Source: Thermoplasmata archaeon | GTDB lineage: Archaea; Thermoplasmatota; Thermoplasmata; Lutacidiplasmatales; UBA184 | Assembly: GCA_030037875.1 (NCBI GenBank) | Contig: JASHPV010000109.1 | Span: forward strand, 1 to 19,062 | Length of the DNA: 19,062 nt | Direction: 5' to 3' | In this document: positions 5,126 through 13,027 of the stretch, one piece after another | How the letters are laid out: each line of letters opens with the position of its first letter | How positions within the stretch are numbered: position 1 is the first letter of the stretch | Position numbers and translations under genes: made by a program | The notes under the pieces: generated by a model | The model's input: only the letters and a program-made list of their open reading frames with translations | What the model was told of the DNA's origin: nothing | Databases searched by the model: none

Positions 5126-8100
5126 ATGGGAGATACCACGAGCTTGAGCCTTACCGGGCGGAACCGGTCACGACGGGCGATGTCGAGCGCGACGGCGGTC
5201 GTCGTGCTGGTCGTCACGATCGTCGTACTGGGCGCGATATCGTTCGTCGCGTTCAACAGCCTCGTTCCGGCCGCGACCTGCGCGCCAGCGGATTCCCCCG
5301 CTTGCGCGAAAATCACGAACTACCACGACGTCGGTTTGCTGTCGCCGTTCAAGACGGCACAACAGGCCCAACTGATTTCCTTCACGGCGATATTGTCTTC
5401 TGGAGAAACGGCGACCCAATTCAAATTCAATTTTGGTGATGGCACGACGTTGACCACCACCAGCCCGACGGCGGACCACGCGTACACCAATCCCGGCACG
5501 TACCTCGTCTACGTGCAGGCAGATATCAAGGGGGTTTGGCATGACAACCTGAACGCGATCCCGTCGGTGCAGATCTCGGCCTCCCACATCGTCGACACGC
5601 TAGGTGCCCAGCCGGGGACCAAGGGCGTGATCGACTCGAACACTTCCTCGACCACGAACCCCTCCGGTGTGCTCGCCACCAGTCAGTCGCTCACGCTGAC
5701 GGCGGAGTACACCTCGCATCCGTCTAACCCGGCGTACTCGCTGGTCGACCCGCATTTCATCACATCGGGCGGGACTCTCGGGACGACGACCAACACCCTG
5801 CTAGCTGGGTTCAACCAGAGCACGGTGACGGCGACCTTTGCGACGGCCGGAGTCTACACGGTCACGTGGGTCGCGGGCTCACAGCTCACGTCTTCGAGTC
5901 CGATTCTGTATCAGAACTACAGCTGGACGGCCTACGTATCTAGTCCGTCAGGCGCCGCCATCGTCCCGCCAATCGTCAATGACCCTCACCCCGGCACGGT
6001 CATCGCGTACGAGTACGTGCCCGGCGGGGGCCTCAGCGAGGACCCCAACGTCGATTACGAAACGGCCGGATACGAAGTGATCCTGAACGTCTACGAGAGC
6101 CTGATCGGCTACAACGGCACTCAAGCGATCGACTCGGCGAACGGCTACATCCCGGAAATCGCCCAGTGCGTTCCGGGCAGCGCGTTGTGCGGACAGGACT
6201 TCCCCACCGAGCCAGCGGCGGGCGAGACCGATCTGGTTGCCGGCCACAACTACACGTTCGTCATCGGCGACTACTCGCACTTCTACGACCCCGCGACCGG
6301 CGTGTCGTGGCCGGTCTATGCCTCGGACGTACTGTTCACCATGGCGCGCGACATTGCGATGTCGTCGGATGGAGAGGCGACGCCAGGCTGGGTGCAGGGC
6401 CAGTCATTGTTACCCGGCGGTCAGTCGACCTATGACAAGGGTCTCCACTATCCGTACAACTCCACGCCCTGGAACATCTTCCAGCACGTGCTCGTGAACG
6501 ATTCCGCCTTCTGTCCCTCGGTCGCGATGACCAACGGAATGGGCTACGACGGCTGTGTCACCTTCGTTGCGAACGGGTCGGGCGAGGTCGGGACGCCACA
6601 GAGCTGGCCGTTCTTCCTGGAGCTGATGTCCGCCATCGGTTCCGGTATCGTTCCGGCCGGTTGGTTCAGTGCGCAGGGTTCAACCCTACCGGGCTGGACG
6701 GACTACAAGACGTACCAGGGAGACCACCCGGACCTGCTCCCGGGCAACGCCACGAGCTCTAGCGGGGCCTCGTTCGACGCGGCGGTTTCCAAGATCGGGA
6801 ACACGAGCTGGGACACGATGATCGGCCTGCTGCCGAACAACGAATGGGGCAATGTTCAGTACCACATGGCTGGAAGCGGCCCCTACTACCTGGCGGGCTA
6901 CACGATCGGCACGTCCTACACTCTCGAAGCGAACCCCTCGTACGAGCCGAACCCCTCGTGCTCTGAGACCTACCTCGGACAGACGAACTACTGCTACCCC
7001 CAGGCCAACTCCTACGCGAAGCAGATCGACGTGACGTGGGAGACCGACCCAACGCCCGGGGAGGCTGCCATCGCATCCGGCGTGGCCGACTATCAAGGAC
7101 AGTGGCCCACGACGCAAACGGCGCTGATGTTGCAGTTGATCGAACAGGGGAAGGCGAACTTGCTCAGCTTCCCGAGCATCTCGATCTTCTTCTTCCCCTT
7201 CGACATGGAGTTCAGCGCCGCGGCGGCGTCCGTCTACCCGACGGGCCCCATCACCGCGCCGGCGGACTTCTTCAACTACATCGGAATGCGGGAGTTCTTC
7301 TCGACGGCGTTCCCGTACAGCACCGACCAGGCGACGGTCAACACGGTGGACGGCGTGCAGTGGGGATTCGAGTACGGCGGCGTCATCCCACAGGGGATGG
7401 GCAACTACTACCCAACGAACATCAGCTGGCCGGACACGGACCCGACCACGAACCTCACCAACCCGGCGTCGCCGGCCTATTGGTGGTCGCAGATGCAGGA
7501 CAAGAACAGCATCTACTATGACCCCGAAGTGGCCGCGTGCATCGCGATGACCGGCGGATGCCAGCTGCCGTTCTTCGGGCAGACCGGCGCTCCGAACTAC
7601 GACCAGGCGGTCTCGCTGATGACCCAGAAGGTCGCGCAGTTCTCGAGCGGCGCGGTGGTCATCCACCCGATCGACATCAACTTCATCCAGTTGGTGCTGA
7701 ACTCGTTGTTCTCGCCGCCCGGACAGAACCCGATGCCGCTGTTCACGCTGGCCTGGGCGCCCGACTACCCCGACCCCACGGACTACATCGGCGCGATGTA
7801 CTACCCCAACGCGACGTACACCTACAGCGACGATTACGCCCTCCTGGGCGGGAACCAGACGCCGGCGTGCGAAGGATACGCGGCCACGACGTACAGCTGG
7901 AGCCAGCTGCTCTACTGGGCCAACCCCAACCAGCCGATCAGCCAGGCCTGCCAGGGCGCGGCGTTCACCGTGATGACGAACGCCGAGTTCTTCGCGGCCA
8001 CGGACCTGAACCTGGCGAACCGGGCGCTGGTCTACGACGAGACGGAGCACATCGCGCAGAAGCTCGCGCTCTACGTCTACTTCTACCAGGAGAACGAAGT

Positions 8101-8236
8101 CTACGTGACCGCTCCGTGGGTCAACACGGCCTCGATCGACGAGCACGTGACGATCGGCGGCGGCGGAGATGTGGAGTGGTTCTGGCTGAACGGCAACCAC
8201 CTGGCCTCGGCCACCGCGGAGCCACCGACCGGGTAG
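5126..8236 (+). CDS. Surface-anchored oligopeptide-binding protein (SBP family 5) with PKD-like domains
   Basis: 1036-residue extracytoplasmic solute-binding protein of the DppA/OppA (SBP_bac_5) family. Order: a short basic N-terminus; one hydrophobic segment (about 20-44) after RSRRAMSS; a PKD-like beta domain (about 85-150, with FNFGDGT and NPGTYLVYVQA); a second Ig/PKD-like domain (about 185-272, with AGVYTVTWVA); then a long SBP domain (about 290-1030), including the typical late motif WAPDYPDPTDYIGAMYYPNA (877-896). Twelve cysteines fall in six local pairs: 52/60, 348/355, 463/477, 612/623, 805/812, 915/942. No C-terminal membrane segment is seen, so anchoring is N-terminal. At roughly twice the usual SBP5 length it is unusual. 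The matching permease/ATPase operon is convergent at 8407-14191. Peptide as substrate is inferred from the family and the S53 protease nearby; nickel or sugars are less likely. Confidence 0.9.
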   Translation: MGDTTSLSLTGRNRSRRAMSSATAVVVLVVTIVVLGAISFVAFNSLVPAATCAPADSPACAKITNYHDVGLLSPFKTAQQAQLISFTAILSSGETATQFKFNFGDGTTLTTTSPTADHAYTNPGTYLVYVQADIKGVWHDNLNAIPSVQISASHIVDTLGAQPGTKGVIDSNTSSTTNPSGVLATSQSLTLTAEYTSHPSNPAYSLVDPHFITSGGTLGTTTNTLLAGFNQSTVTATFATAGVYTVTWVAGSQLTSSSPILYQNYSWTAYVSSPSGAAIVPPIVNDPHPGTVIAYEYVPGGGLSEDPNVDYETAGYEVILNVYESLIGYNGTQAIDSANGYIPEIAQCVPGSALCGQDFPTEPAAGETDLVAGHNYTFVIGDYSHFYDPATGVSWPVYASDVLFTMARDIAMSSDGEATPGWVQGQSLLPGGQSTYDKGLHYPYNSTPWNIFQHVLVNDSAFCPSVAMTNGMGYDGCVTFVANGSGEVGTPQSWPFFLELMSAIGSGIVPAGWFSAQGSTLPGWTDYKTYQGDHPDLLPGNATSSSGASFDAAVSKIGNTSWDTMIGLLPNNEWGNVQYHMAGSGPYYLAGYTIGTSYTLEANPSYEPNPSCSETYLGQTNYCYPQANSYAKQIDVTWETDPTPGEAAIASGVADYQGQWPTTQTALMLQLIEQGKANLLSFPSISIFFFPFDMEFSAAAASVYPTGPITAPADFFNYIGMREFFSTAFPYSTDQATVNTVDGVQWGFEYGGVIPQGMGNYYPTNISWPDTDPTTNLTNPASPAYWWSQMQDKNSIYYDPEVAACIAMTGGCQLPFFGQTGAPNYDQAVSLMTQKVAQFSSGAVVIHPIDINFIQLVLNSLFSPPGQNPMPLFTLAWAPDYPDPTDYIGAMYYPNATYTYSDDYALLGGNQTPACEGYAATTYSWSQLLYWANPNQPISQACQGAAFTVMTNAEFFAATDLNLANRALVYDETEHIAQKLALYVYFYQENEVYVTAPWVNTASIDEHVTIGGGGDVEWFWLNGNHLASATAEPPTG

Positions 8237-8256
8237 GGCGCGTCGTTTCCGAAGGC

Positions 8257-8303
8257 GGGGGACGCATCCAGCGTCCCCCGAACCCTTTCCCGCCTTTCTT
8301 TTT
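8257..8303 (+). terminator. Hairpin plus T-tract after the binding-protein gene
   Basis: A nine-pair perfect stem, GGGGGACGC (8257-8265) with GCGTCCCCC (8271-8279), and a five-base loop starts 20 nt after the stop codon. A pyrimidine-rich stretch with T-tract CTTTCTTTTT follows to 8303. Archaeal termination depends mainly on T-tracts. On the minus strand the hairpin is not followed by Ts, so it appears to serve only the plus-strand gene. Confidence 0.65.
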
Positions 8304-8406
8304 AGACCTCCCCGCGAAATCCAGGAGCCCCCCATCCCTCACGGTCCGCCGGGCCCTCGGGAATCGGGTTCCGCGGGGCCGGTCGCGCGAGCGAAGTCGC
8401 GTCAGT

Positions 8407-8865
8407 TCAACCGACGAACTCCGACATGTCGTCGCGGGCGCCCGATTCGTACGGGTCCTCGCCGGCACGAAGCCGCTGGGACTGCGGGGTCCACCGGCCG
8501 AACCGGGTCAGCCGGGACCAGCTGGGATGGAACGGCAGGGTTCGGAGGTCCTCCTCCCGGTCGGGGGCGTACCAGAAGTATCGCCACAGGAGGAACTCGA
8601 GGTACAGGGCGGCCGCGAGGCTCAGGGCCAGCCCGGTGGGGTTGAAGGGGGTGGCCCACGTGAGACAGATCCAGGTGTCGACGACGAAGTAGCCGAGCGC
8701 GAGCCACACCTTCGCGAACGAGCCGACGAGCCACTCGGCCCACGTGGGGCCGGGGTCCTGGAGAGCCTGGTCGCGAAGGGGCCCCTCCAGCTTGGGTAGG
8801 TAGCCCGTGGACCGGTACTGGGGCCGGGGAGGCGATGGGGAGGTGTCACCGGGATTTCCGGACAT
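8407..8865 (-). CDS. Small two-helix membrane protein, unknown function
   Basis: 152-residue protein that I do not recognise. A Pro-rich polar N-terminus (1-45) is followed by two hydrophobic helices (about 48-71 and 76-97) joined by a short ATPFNPTG turn. The C-terminal tail (about 100-152) is charged, with many Arg and Asp/Glu. The first helix is rich in Trp and aromatic residues. It begins 24 nt after the dppF stop and is last in the transporter operon, with no promoter-like sequence in the gap, so it is probably co-transcribed. It could be a transporter accessory or regulatory subunit, but nothing in the sequence proves this. It could also be an unrelated gene read through from the operon. 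Confidence 0.72.
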   Translation of the reverse strand: MSGNPGDTSPSPPRPQYRSTGYLPKLEGPLRDQALQDPGPTWAEWLVGSFAKVWLALGYFVVDTWICLTWATPFNPTGLALSLAAALYLEFLLWRYFWYAPDREEDLRTLPFHPSWSRLTRFGRWTPQSQRLRAGEDPYESGARDDMSEFVG

Positions 8866-8889
8866 CGGTGCAGAGGCTCCGGGCGGGCG

Positions 8890-10218
8890 TCAGAGCGCCG
8901 CGGCGGCCGGCGGCGGCTGGGTCGGGTCCGGCGGAGGGGTGGGCAACTTGAACGGATATGGCTGGTCGAATGGGATCGGCTCCGCCAGCGGCTCGGGCTG
9001 GAGCCGGGCGGCGGCCTCCACGTCCACATACGGAGGCAGCACATCCTGTGTGATCGCTCCGCCGGCGCCTTGGGGTCCGGGATAGAGATGGCAGGCGACC
9101 CAGTGATCGCTTCGGTAGTGGATGAGGGGAGGCTCGACCTTCGAGCAGATCGGCATCACGGCGGGGCACCGGGTATGGAACCGGCATCCGGAGGGCGGGG
9201 CGGCGGGGCTTGGAACGTCCCCCGAGAGGATGATCCGCTCCCGATGGACCTCGGGGTCTGGGATCGGGATGGCGGCGAGCAACGCTTGGGTGTACGGGTG
9301 CAAGGGCCGGGCGAACAGCTCCTCCGTCGGGGCGCGCTCGACCACCTGGCCCAGGTACATCACGACCACGCGTTGGGACATCGACCGGATCACCGATAGG
9401 TGGTGCGAGATGAACAGGTACGACAGGTCCTGCTCCTTCTGGAGCCGGCGCAGGATGTTGAGGATCTGCGCCTGCACGGACACGTCCAGAGCGCTGGTGG
9501 GCTCGTCCAGGACGATGAAATCGGGGCGTAAGGCGAGGGCACGGGCGATGCCGATGCGCTGCCGCTGTCCTCCGGAGAACTCGTGGGGGAATCGCCAGAG
9601 GTGGTCCGGATTGAGCCCGACGGCTTGGATCAGCTCGGCCGCGCGCTCGTACCGCTCTCGGCGGGATCCCAAGTGGTGGATCTCGAGAGGTTCGGCGACA
9701 ATGTCCCGGACCAGCATGCGGGGGCTCAGCGAGGAGAAGGGATCCTGAAAGACGATCTGGAGCTTCGCCCGCAGCTCCGCCAACCGGTGCCCGCGCATCC
9801 GGTAGATCGAGTACTGGTCCGCGACCTTCCGGATCTCGGCCAGCGCTTCGAGTTGCTTCGGTGTGGGGCCGGCTTGGCCCGCCTCGCCGCTTTCCGCGCC
9901 GGTGGCCCCATGGCCCAGCGTCTCGTAGAGTTCGTCCAACCGGTGCGCCACGTCCAACGGCGGACGGTAGTACGTGTGGCCCGCCGTGGGCTCGATCAGT
10001 CGGAGCAGCAAGCGCCCGACGGTGGTCTTGCCGCACCCGGATTCTCCGACCAGGCCGACGGTTTCACCGCGGGCGATCTCGAAGTTCACCCCGTCCACGG
10101 CGCGGACGTCGCCGATATGTGTCGAAAAGACCCCGCCGCGGATCGGGAACCATTTCCGGAGGTTCCGGATGACCAGTAGTGGCCCTTCTCCCCCGTTGTT
10201 ACCCGGCACTCGCCACAC
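8890..10218 (-). CDS. dppF: Peptide ABC transporter ATP-binding protein (DppF/OppF type)
   Basis: 442-residue cytoplasmic ATPase subunit pairing with DppD to power peptide import. Motifs: Walker A GESGCGKTT (58-66), Q-loop Q158 in VFQDP, signature FSGGQRQR (214-221), Walker B FIVLDEPTSALD (234-245), switch histidine H272. The C-terminal oligopeptide/dipeptide-transporter domain has C345, C351, C358 and C376; the same pattern binds a 4Fe-4S cluster in at least one structurally studied DppD. The Walker A to Q-loop distance is 100 residues, about 40 more than usual; the extra part (about 84-148) is polar with an AEIRK helix and a Gly-rich linker. A Pro/Glu-rich tail (about 395-442) follows. The start is GTG at 10218, 9 nt after the dppD stop, without a clear ribosome-binding site; a slightly later GTG is possible. 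Confidence 0.95.
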   Translation of the reverse strand: MWRVPGNNGGEGPLLVIRNLRKWFPIRGGVFSTHIGDVRAVDGVNFEIARGETVGLVGESGCGKTTVGRLLLRLIEPTAGHTYYRPPLDVAHRLDELYETLGHGATGAESGEAGQAGPTPKQLEALAEIRKVADQYSIYRMRGHRLAELRAKLQIVFQDPFSSLSPRMLVRDIVAEPLEIHHLGSRRERYERAAELIQAVGLNPDHLWRFPHEFSGGQRQRIGIARALALRPDFIVLDEPTSALDVSVQAQILNILRRLQKEQDLSYLFISHHLSVIRSMSQRVVVMYLGQVVERAPTEELFARPLHPYTQALLAAIPIPDPEVHRERIILSGDVPSPAAPPSGCRFHTRCPAVMPICSKVEPPLIHYRSDHWVACHLYPGPQGAGGAITQDVLPPYVDVEAAARLQPEPLAEPIPFDQPYPFKLPTPPPDPTQPPPAAAAL

Positions 10219-10227
10219 CCCCGGGGT

Positions 10228-11874
10228 CTAGGTCGACCGTGCCGGGGGGCCGTGATACAGGTAACAGGCCACCGTGTGGTCGTCCCCCTCGACGGTGGTC
10301 GGTGGCCGGGCCTCCTTGCAGATCTCCATCGCGTGCGGGCACCGCGGATGGAAACGGCAGCCGGAGGGGGGATAAATTAGGTTGGGCACCGACCCGGGAA
10401 TGGACTCCAGCGTCTTGTTCGGGTCGTCCATCCGGGGGATCGAGTTGAGCAATCCCTGGGTATAGGGGTGTAGCGGTCTCCGATAGAGGTCGCGGACCGC
10501 CGCCGTCTCGACCACGTTGCCCGCGTACATGACGGACACCCGGTTGGCCATCTCCGCGATCACGCCCAGGTCGTGCGTGATGAGCAGGATTGAGCTTCCC
10601 ACGCGGGTCTTGAGGTCCCGCATCACGGATAGGATCTGGGCCTGGATGGTCACGTCGAGCGCCGTCGTCGGCTCGTCGGCGATCAGGAGCGCCGGGTTGG
10701 ACGAGAGCGCCATGGCGATCATCACGCGCTGCAGCATGCCGCCCGACAGCTCGTGGGGATATCCCCGCGCGACCTGCGCGGGGTTCGCGATCGAGACGCC
10801 CTCCAGCAGCTTCACGGAGCGCCAGAACGTCTCGTCCTTGACCGGACGGCGCACGTGCCCTCGAATGCCCCAGAGCCCATAGCCGATCCCCCGGAGCCAT
10901 TCGGCACGGAGCCGGGCCCGGAGGCCCCGGTCGGCGCGGCTCGTGGGGGTACCGCGTCGCATCTCCTCCAGGAGCAGGTCGTTGAGCTTTTCGCGGAGAT
11001 GGTAGGCCCGCAGCATATGCCTCACGTAGGCGCGCTGGAGGCCCCCCAGGTGCGTGCGGCGTACGGCGTGCTCGAGCGCTTTCCGAGCCTCGTCCGGGCG
11101 CTGGCGCATCTCTTTGAGCACCGAGTATGCCTGGGTTGCCAGCGAGGGCCGGCCCAGCGCGTCGGCGAAGGCCTGCGTGGACTCCCGGGTCGGCCCGGTG
11201 CCCGTGGAGGGGGTTGCCTCGAGCAGCTGGTCGATCGCCGCCTTCACGACCTCCGGAGAGGGAGGAGGCCGGAGCAACTCGTCGAAGACCTCACCACCCG
11301 AATGCAGCAGAAGCGCCTCCGACAGTTGGTCGGCGATCGAAAAGATCGGGTTGAGCGCGGAGGAGGGCTCCTGGAAGATCATCGAGATGCCGGATCCCCG
11401 GATCGCGGCCATGCGCTCCTGGCTGAGCCGGATGCGGGCATACCGGCGCTTCACCTTGACCCGGTTCGTCTTGGGCACCGGTTTGAAGGTAGCTTCCTGG
11501 TCGATGCCGTAGAGGAGGTTCGCGCCCTGGAACAGGATCTCGCCGCCGATGATCCGGCCCGGCGGGTCGGCGTACAGCTTCGTGACCGAGAAGGCTGTTA
11601 CGCTCTTGCCGCAGCCGGTCTCCCCGACGAGGCCCAGGGTCTCTCCTTTCCGGATCGTGAGGTCGACGCCGTCGAGCGCCTTGACGACCCCGTCGTACGT
11701 GAAAAAGTAGGTCTTCAGGTCCTTGATCTCGAGGACGTCCCCCGAGGCATGCATCTGCCCGGTGATGAGCCGGGGCGGTCCACTGCGGCTTGAGGTGGTG
11801 GGTCCGGGCGAGGCCAGGGGTCGTCCGATCTCGATCGGGACAGAGGGCGGCGCCGGGACTCGATCGACGGCCAT
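10228..11874 (-). CDS. dppD: Peptide ABC transporter ATP-binding protein (DppD/OppD type) with large insertion
   Basis: 548-residue ATPase subunit; the family is normally about 320-350 residues. Walker A GETGCGKS (84-91), Q-loop Q168 in IFQEP, signature LSGGM (376-380), Walker B LLIADEPTTALD (396-407) and H434 are intact, so activity is expected. The extra length has three parts: a Pro/Ser-rich N-terminal extension of about 45 residues; about 25-30 residues between Walker A and Q-loop, rich in Lys/Arg (about 125-155); and about 145 residues between Q-loop and signature (within about 183-365), mostly helix-forming and strongly basic. The C-terminal Cys set is C506, C512, C519 and C537, as in Fe-S-containing DppD. 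It lies 4 nt after dppC and 9 nt before dppF. Confidence 0.95.
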   Translation of the reverse strand: MAVDRVPAPPSVPIEIGRPLASPGPTTSSRSGPPRLITGQMHASGDVLEIKDLKTYFFTYDGVVKALDGVDLTIRKGETLGLVGETGCGKSVTAFSVTKLYADPPGRIIGGEILFQGANLLYGIDQEATFKPVPKTNRVKVKRRYARIRLSQERMAAIRGSGISMIFQEPSSALNPIFSIADQLSEALLLHSGGEVFDELLRPPPSPEVVKAAIDQLLEATPSTGTGPTRESTQAFADALGRPSLATQAYSVLKEMRQRPDEARKALEHAVRRTHLGGLQRAYVRHMLRAYHLREKLNDLLLEEMRRGTPTSRADRGLRARLRAEWLRGIGYGLWGIRGHVRRPVKDETFWRSVKLLEGVSIANPAQVARGYPHELSGGMLQRVMIAMALSSNPALLIADEPTTALDVTIQAQILSVMRDLKTRVGSSILLITHDLGVIAEMANRVSVMYAGNVVETAAVRDLYRRPLHPYTQGLLNSIPRMDDPNKTLESIPGSVPNLIYPPSGCRFHPRCPHAMEICKEARPPTTVEGDDHTVACYLYHGPPARST

Positions 11875-11878
11875 TCCA

Positions 11879-13027
11879 TTACCTCCGCAGCCTCGGGTCG
11901 AGGGCGTCCCGCAGTCCGTCCGATAGGAAGTTGACGGAGATGCAGAACAGGAACAGGGTGATGCCCGGGAAGAAGATCTGCCACCAGGGGAAGACGCAGG
12001 GCGTCGTCGTCCCTGCGATTGCGCACTGGAGCAGGAAAGCCGAGAGATTCGTCACGGCTTGAGCCGACATCGTTCCCCACTCGGGGAAGTAGATGCTCGG
12101 CCAGATCTGGTACCCGAGGAAAATGATGGCGCCCAGGAGGAGGGGGATCGTGCCGATATCCAGGGAGAGCTGAACGAAGACCGGATAGAGCGAGTTCGGA
12201 ATGATGTGCTTCCGGAGGATCCGTCCGGAGCGGGCCCCGCTCGCCCGAGCCGCCTCAACGTATTTTTGCTCCCGAGTGACCAGCACCTGGCCCCGGACGA
12301 TCCGCGTGTAGAGCGGCCACCACGTGATGACGAACGCGACGATCAGTATCCCGATCCGGCCGTCGAGCGTGGAAAAACGCGACCCGAGGGCCGACAGCGT
12401 CACGAGAACGAGGAACAGGCCCGGGATGGCCAGGAAAATGTCCGTGAACCGCATTATGGTCTCGTCCATGTAGCCCCCGGAGTACCCGGCCAGCGCGCCG
12501 AGGAGAAGACCGACGAGGGCCCCGGTGCCCACGACCGCCGCCGCGATCCCGAGGGACCATGGCGCGCCTTTGATCAGACCGGTCGCGATGTTGTACATCA
12601 CGCCCGCGCTCGGGTCGACCGTGAGCGACCCTAAGGGGAGGGGACCGAGCGTAAAGTGGGAAAGGTCGATCGTCGGAGCGATGACCGAGGGCTCGCCGAA
12701 GGCGTAGGAGTAGCAGGGGCTGCCCGTGGGCGTCGACCCGATCGGATAGGTGCAGACAACCACGGCGCACGACGAGTTGGTTCCGACAATGGTGGCGCTC
12801 GAACAATAGGTAGCGAGACGGTCCCCCGGACCCGGGTAGAACGGCGAGTAGGCCGCGATCGCGACGAAGAGGAGGACGATGATGAGCCCGAACATCGCGA
12901 GGCGGTTCCGTCGCAGGAAGTAGAACGTCCTCTTGTACTGCTCCCACTGAGGGTTCGGTCGTCGTCCGGAAAGGGTCGGAGCCCCTTCCGTCGGCTCGAG
13001 CGTCTCGGAGGTTCGGTTGCTCTCCAT
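11879..13027 (-). CDS. dppC: Peptide ABC transporter permease (DppC/OppC type)
   Basis: 382-residue membrane subunit. A polar cytoplasmic N-terminus (1-40) precedes TM1 (about 44-60). A long outside loop (61-155) contains C75, C87, C92 and C105. The remaining helices are at about 157-181, 195-214, 226-243, 288-306 and 350-368. The cytoplasmic coupling loop carries the EAA motif YVEAARASGARSGRILRKHI (256-275), which contacts the ATPases. A second outside segment before the last helix has C335 and C344. The family is usually about 280-310 residues; the extra length is mostly the first outside loop. The ATG immediately follows the dppB stop codon with no gap, suggesting strong translational coupling. 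Confidence 0.95.
   Translation of the reverse strand: MESNRTSETLEPTEGAPTLSGRRPNPQWEQYKRTFYFLRRNRLAMFGLIIVLLFVAIAAYSPFYPGPGDRLATYCSSATIVGTNSSCAVVVCTYPIGSTPTGSPCYSYAFGEPSVIAPTIDLSHFTLGPLPLGSLTVDPSAGVMYNIATGLIKGAPWSLGIAAAVVGTGALVGLLLGALAGYSGGYMDETIMRFTDIFLAIPGLFLVLVTLSALGSRFSTLDGRIGILIVAFVITWWPLYTRIVRGQVLVTREQKYVEAARASGARSGRILRKHIIPNSLYPVFVQLSLDIGTIPLLLGAIIFLGYQIWPSIYFPEWGTMSAQAVTNLSAFLLQCAIAGTTTPCVFPWWQIFFPGITLFLFCISVNFLSDGLRDALDPRLRR

Noticed and set aside
8257..8279. Hairpin as a bidirectional terminator for the convergent transporter operon
   Set aside because: On the minus strand it is not followed by a T-tract, and it lies well past the end of the minus-strand operon.
6686..8335. 549-codon open frame on the minus strand, antisense to the binding-protein gene
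   Set aside because: Its translation is low-complexity Arg/Val-rich with no recognisable motif. It is a by-product of GC-rich codon use opposite a clearly coding SBP5 frame.
7537..8799. 420-codon plus-strand frame running past the binding-protein stop
   Set aside because: Arg/Gly/Pro-rich shadow of the SBP gene that then runs antisense to the small membrane-protein gene.
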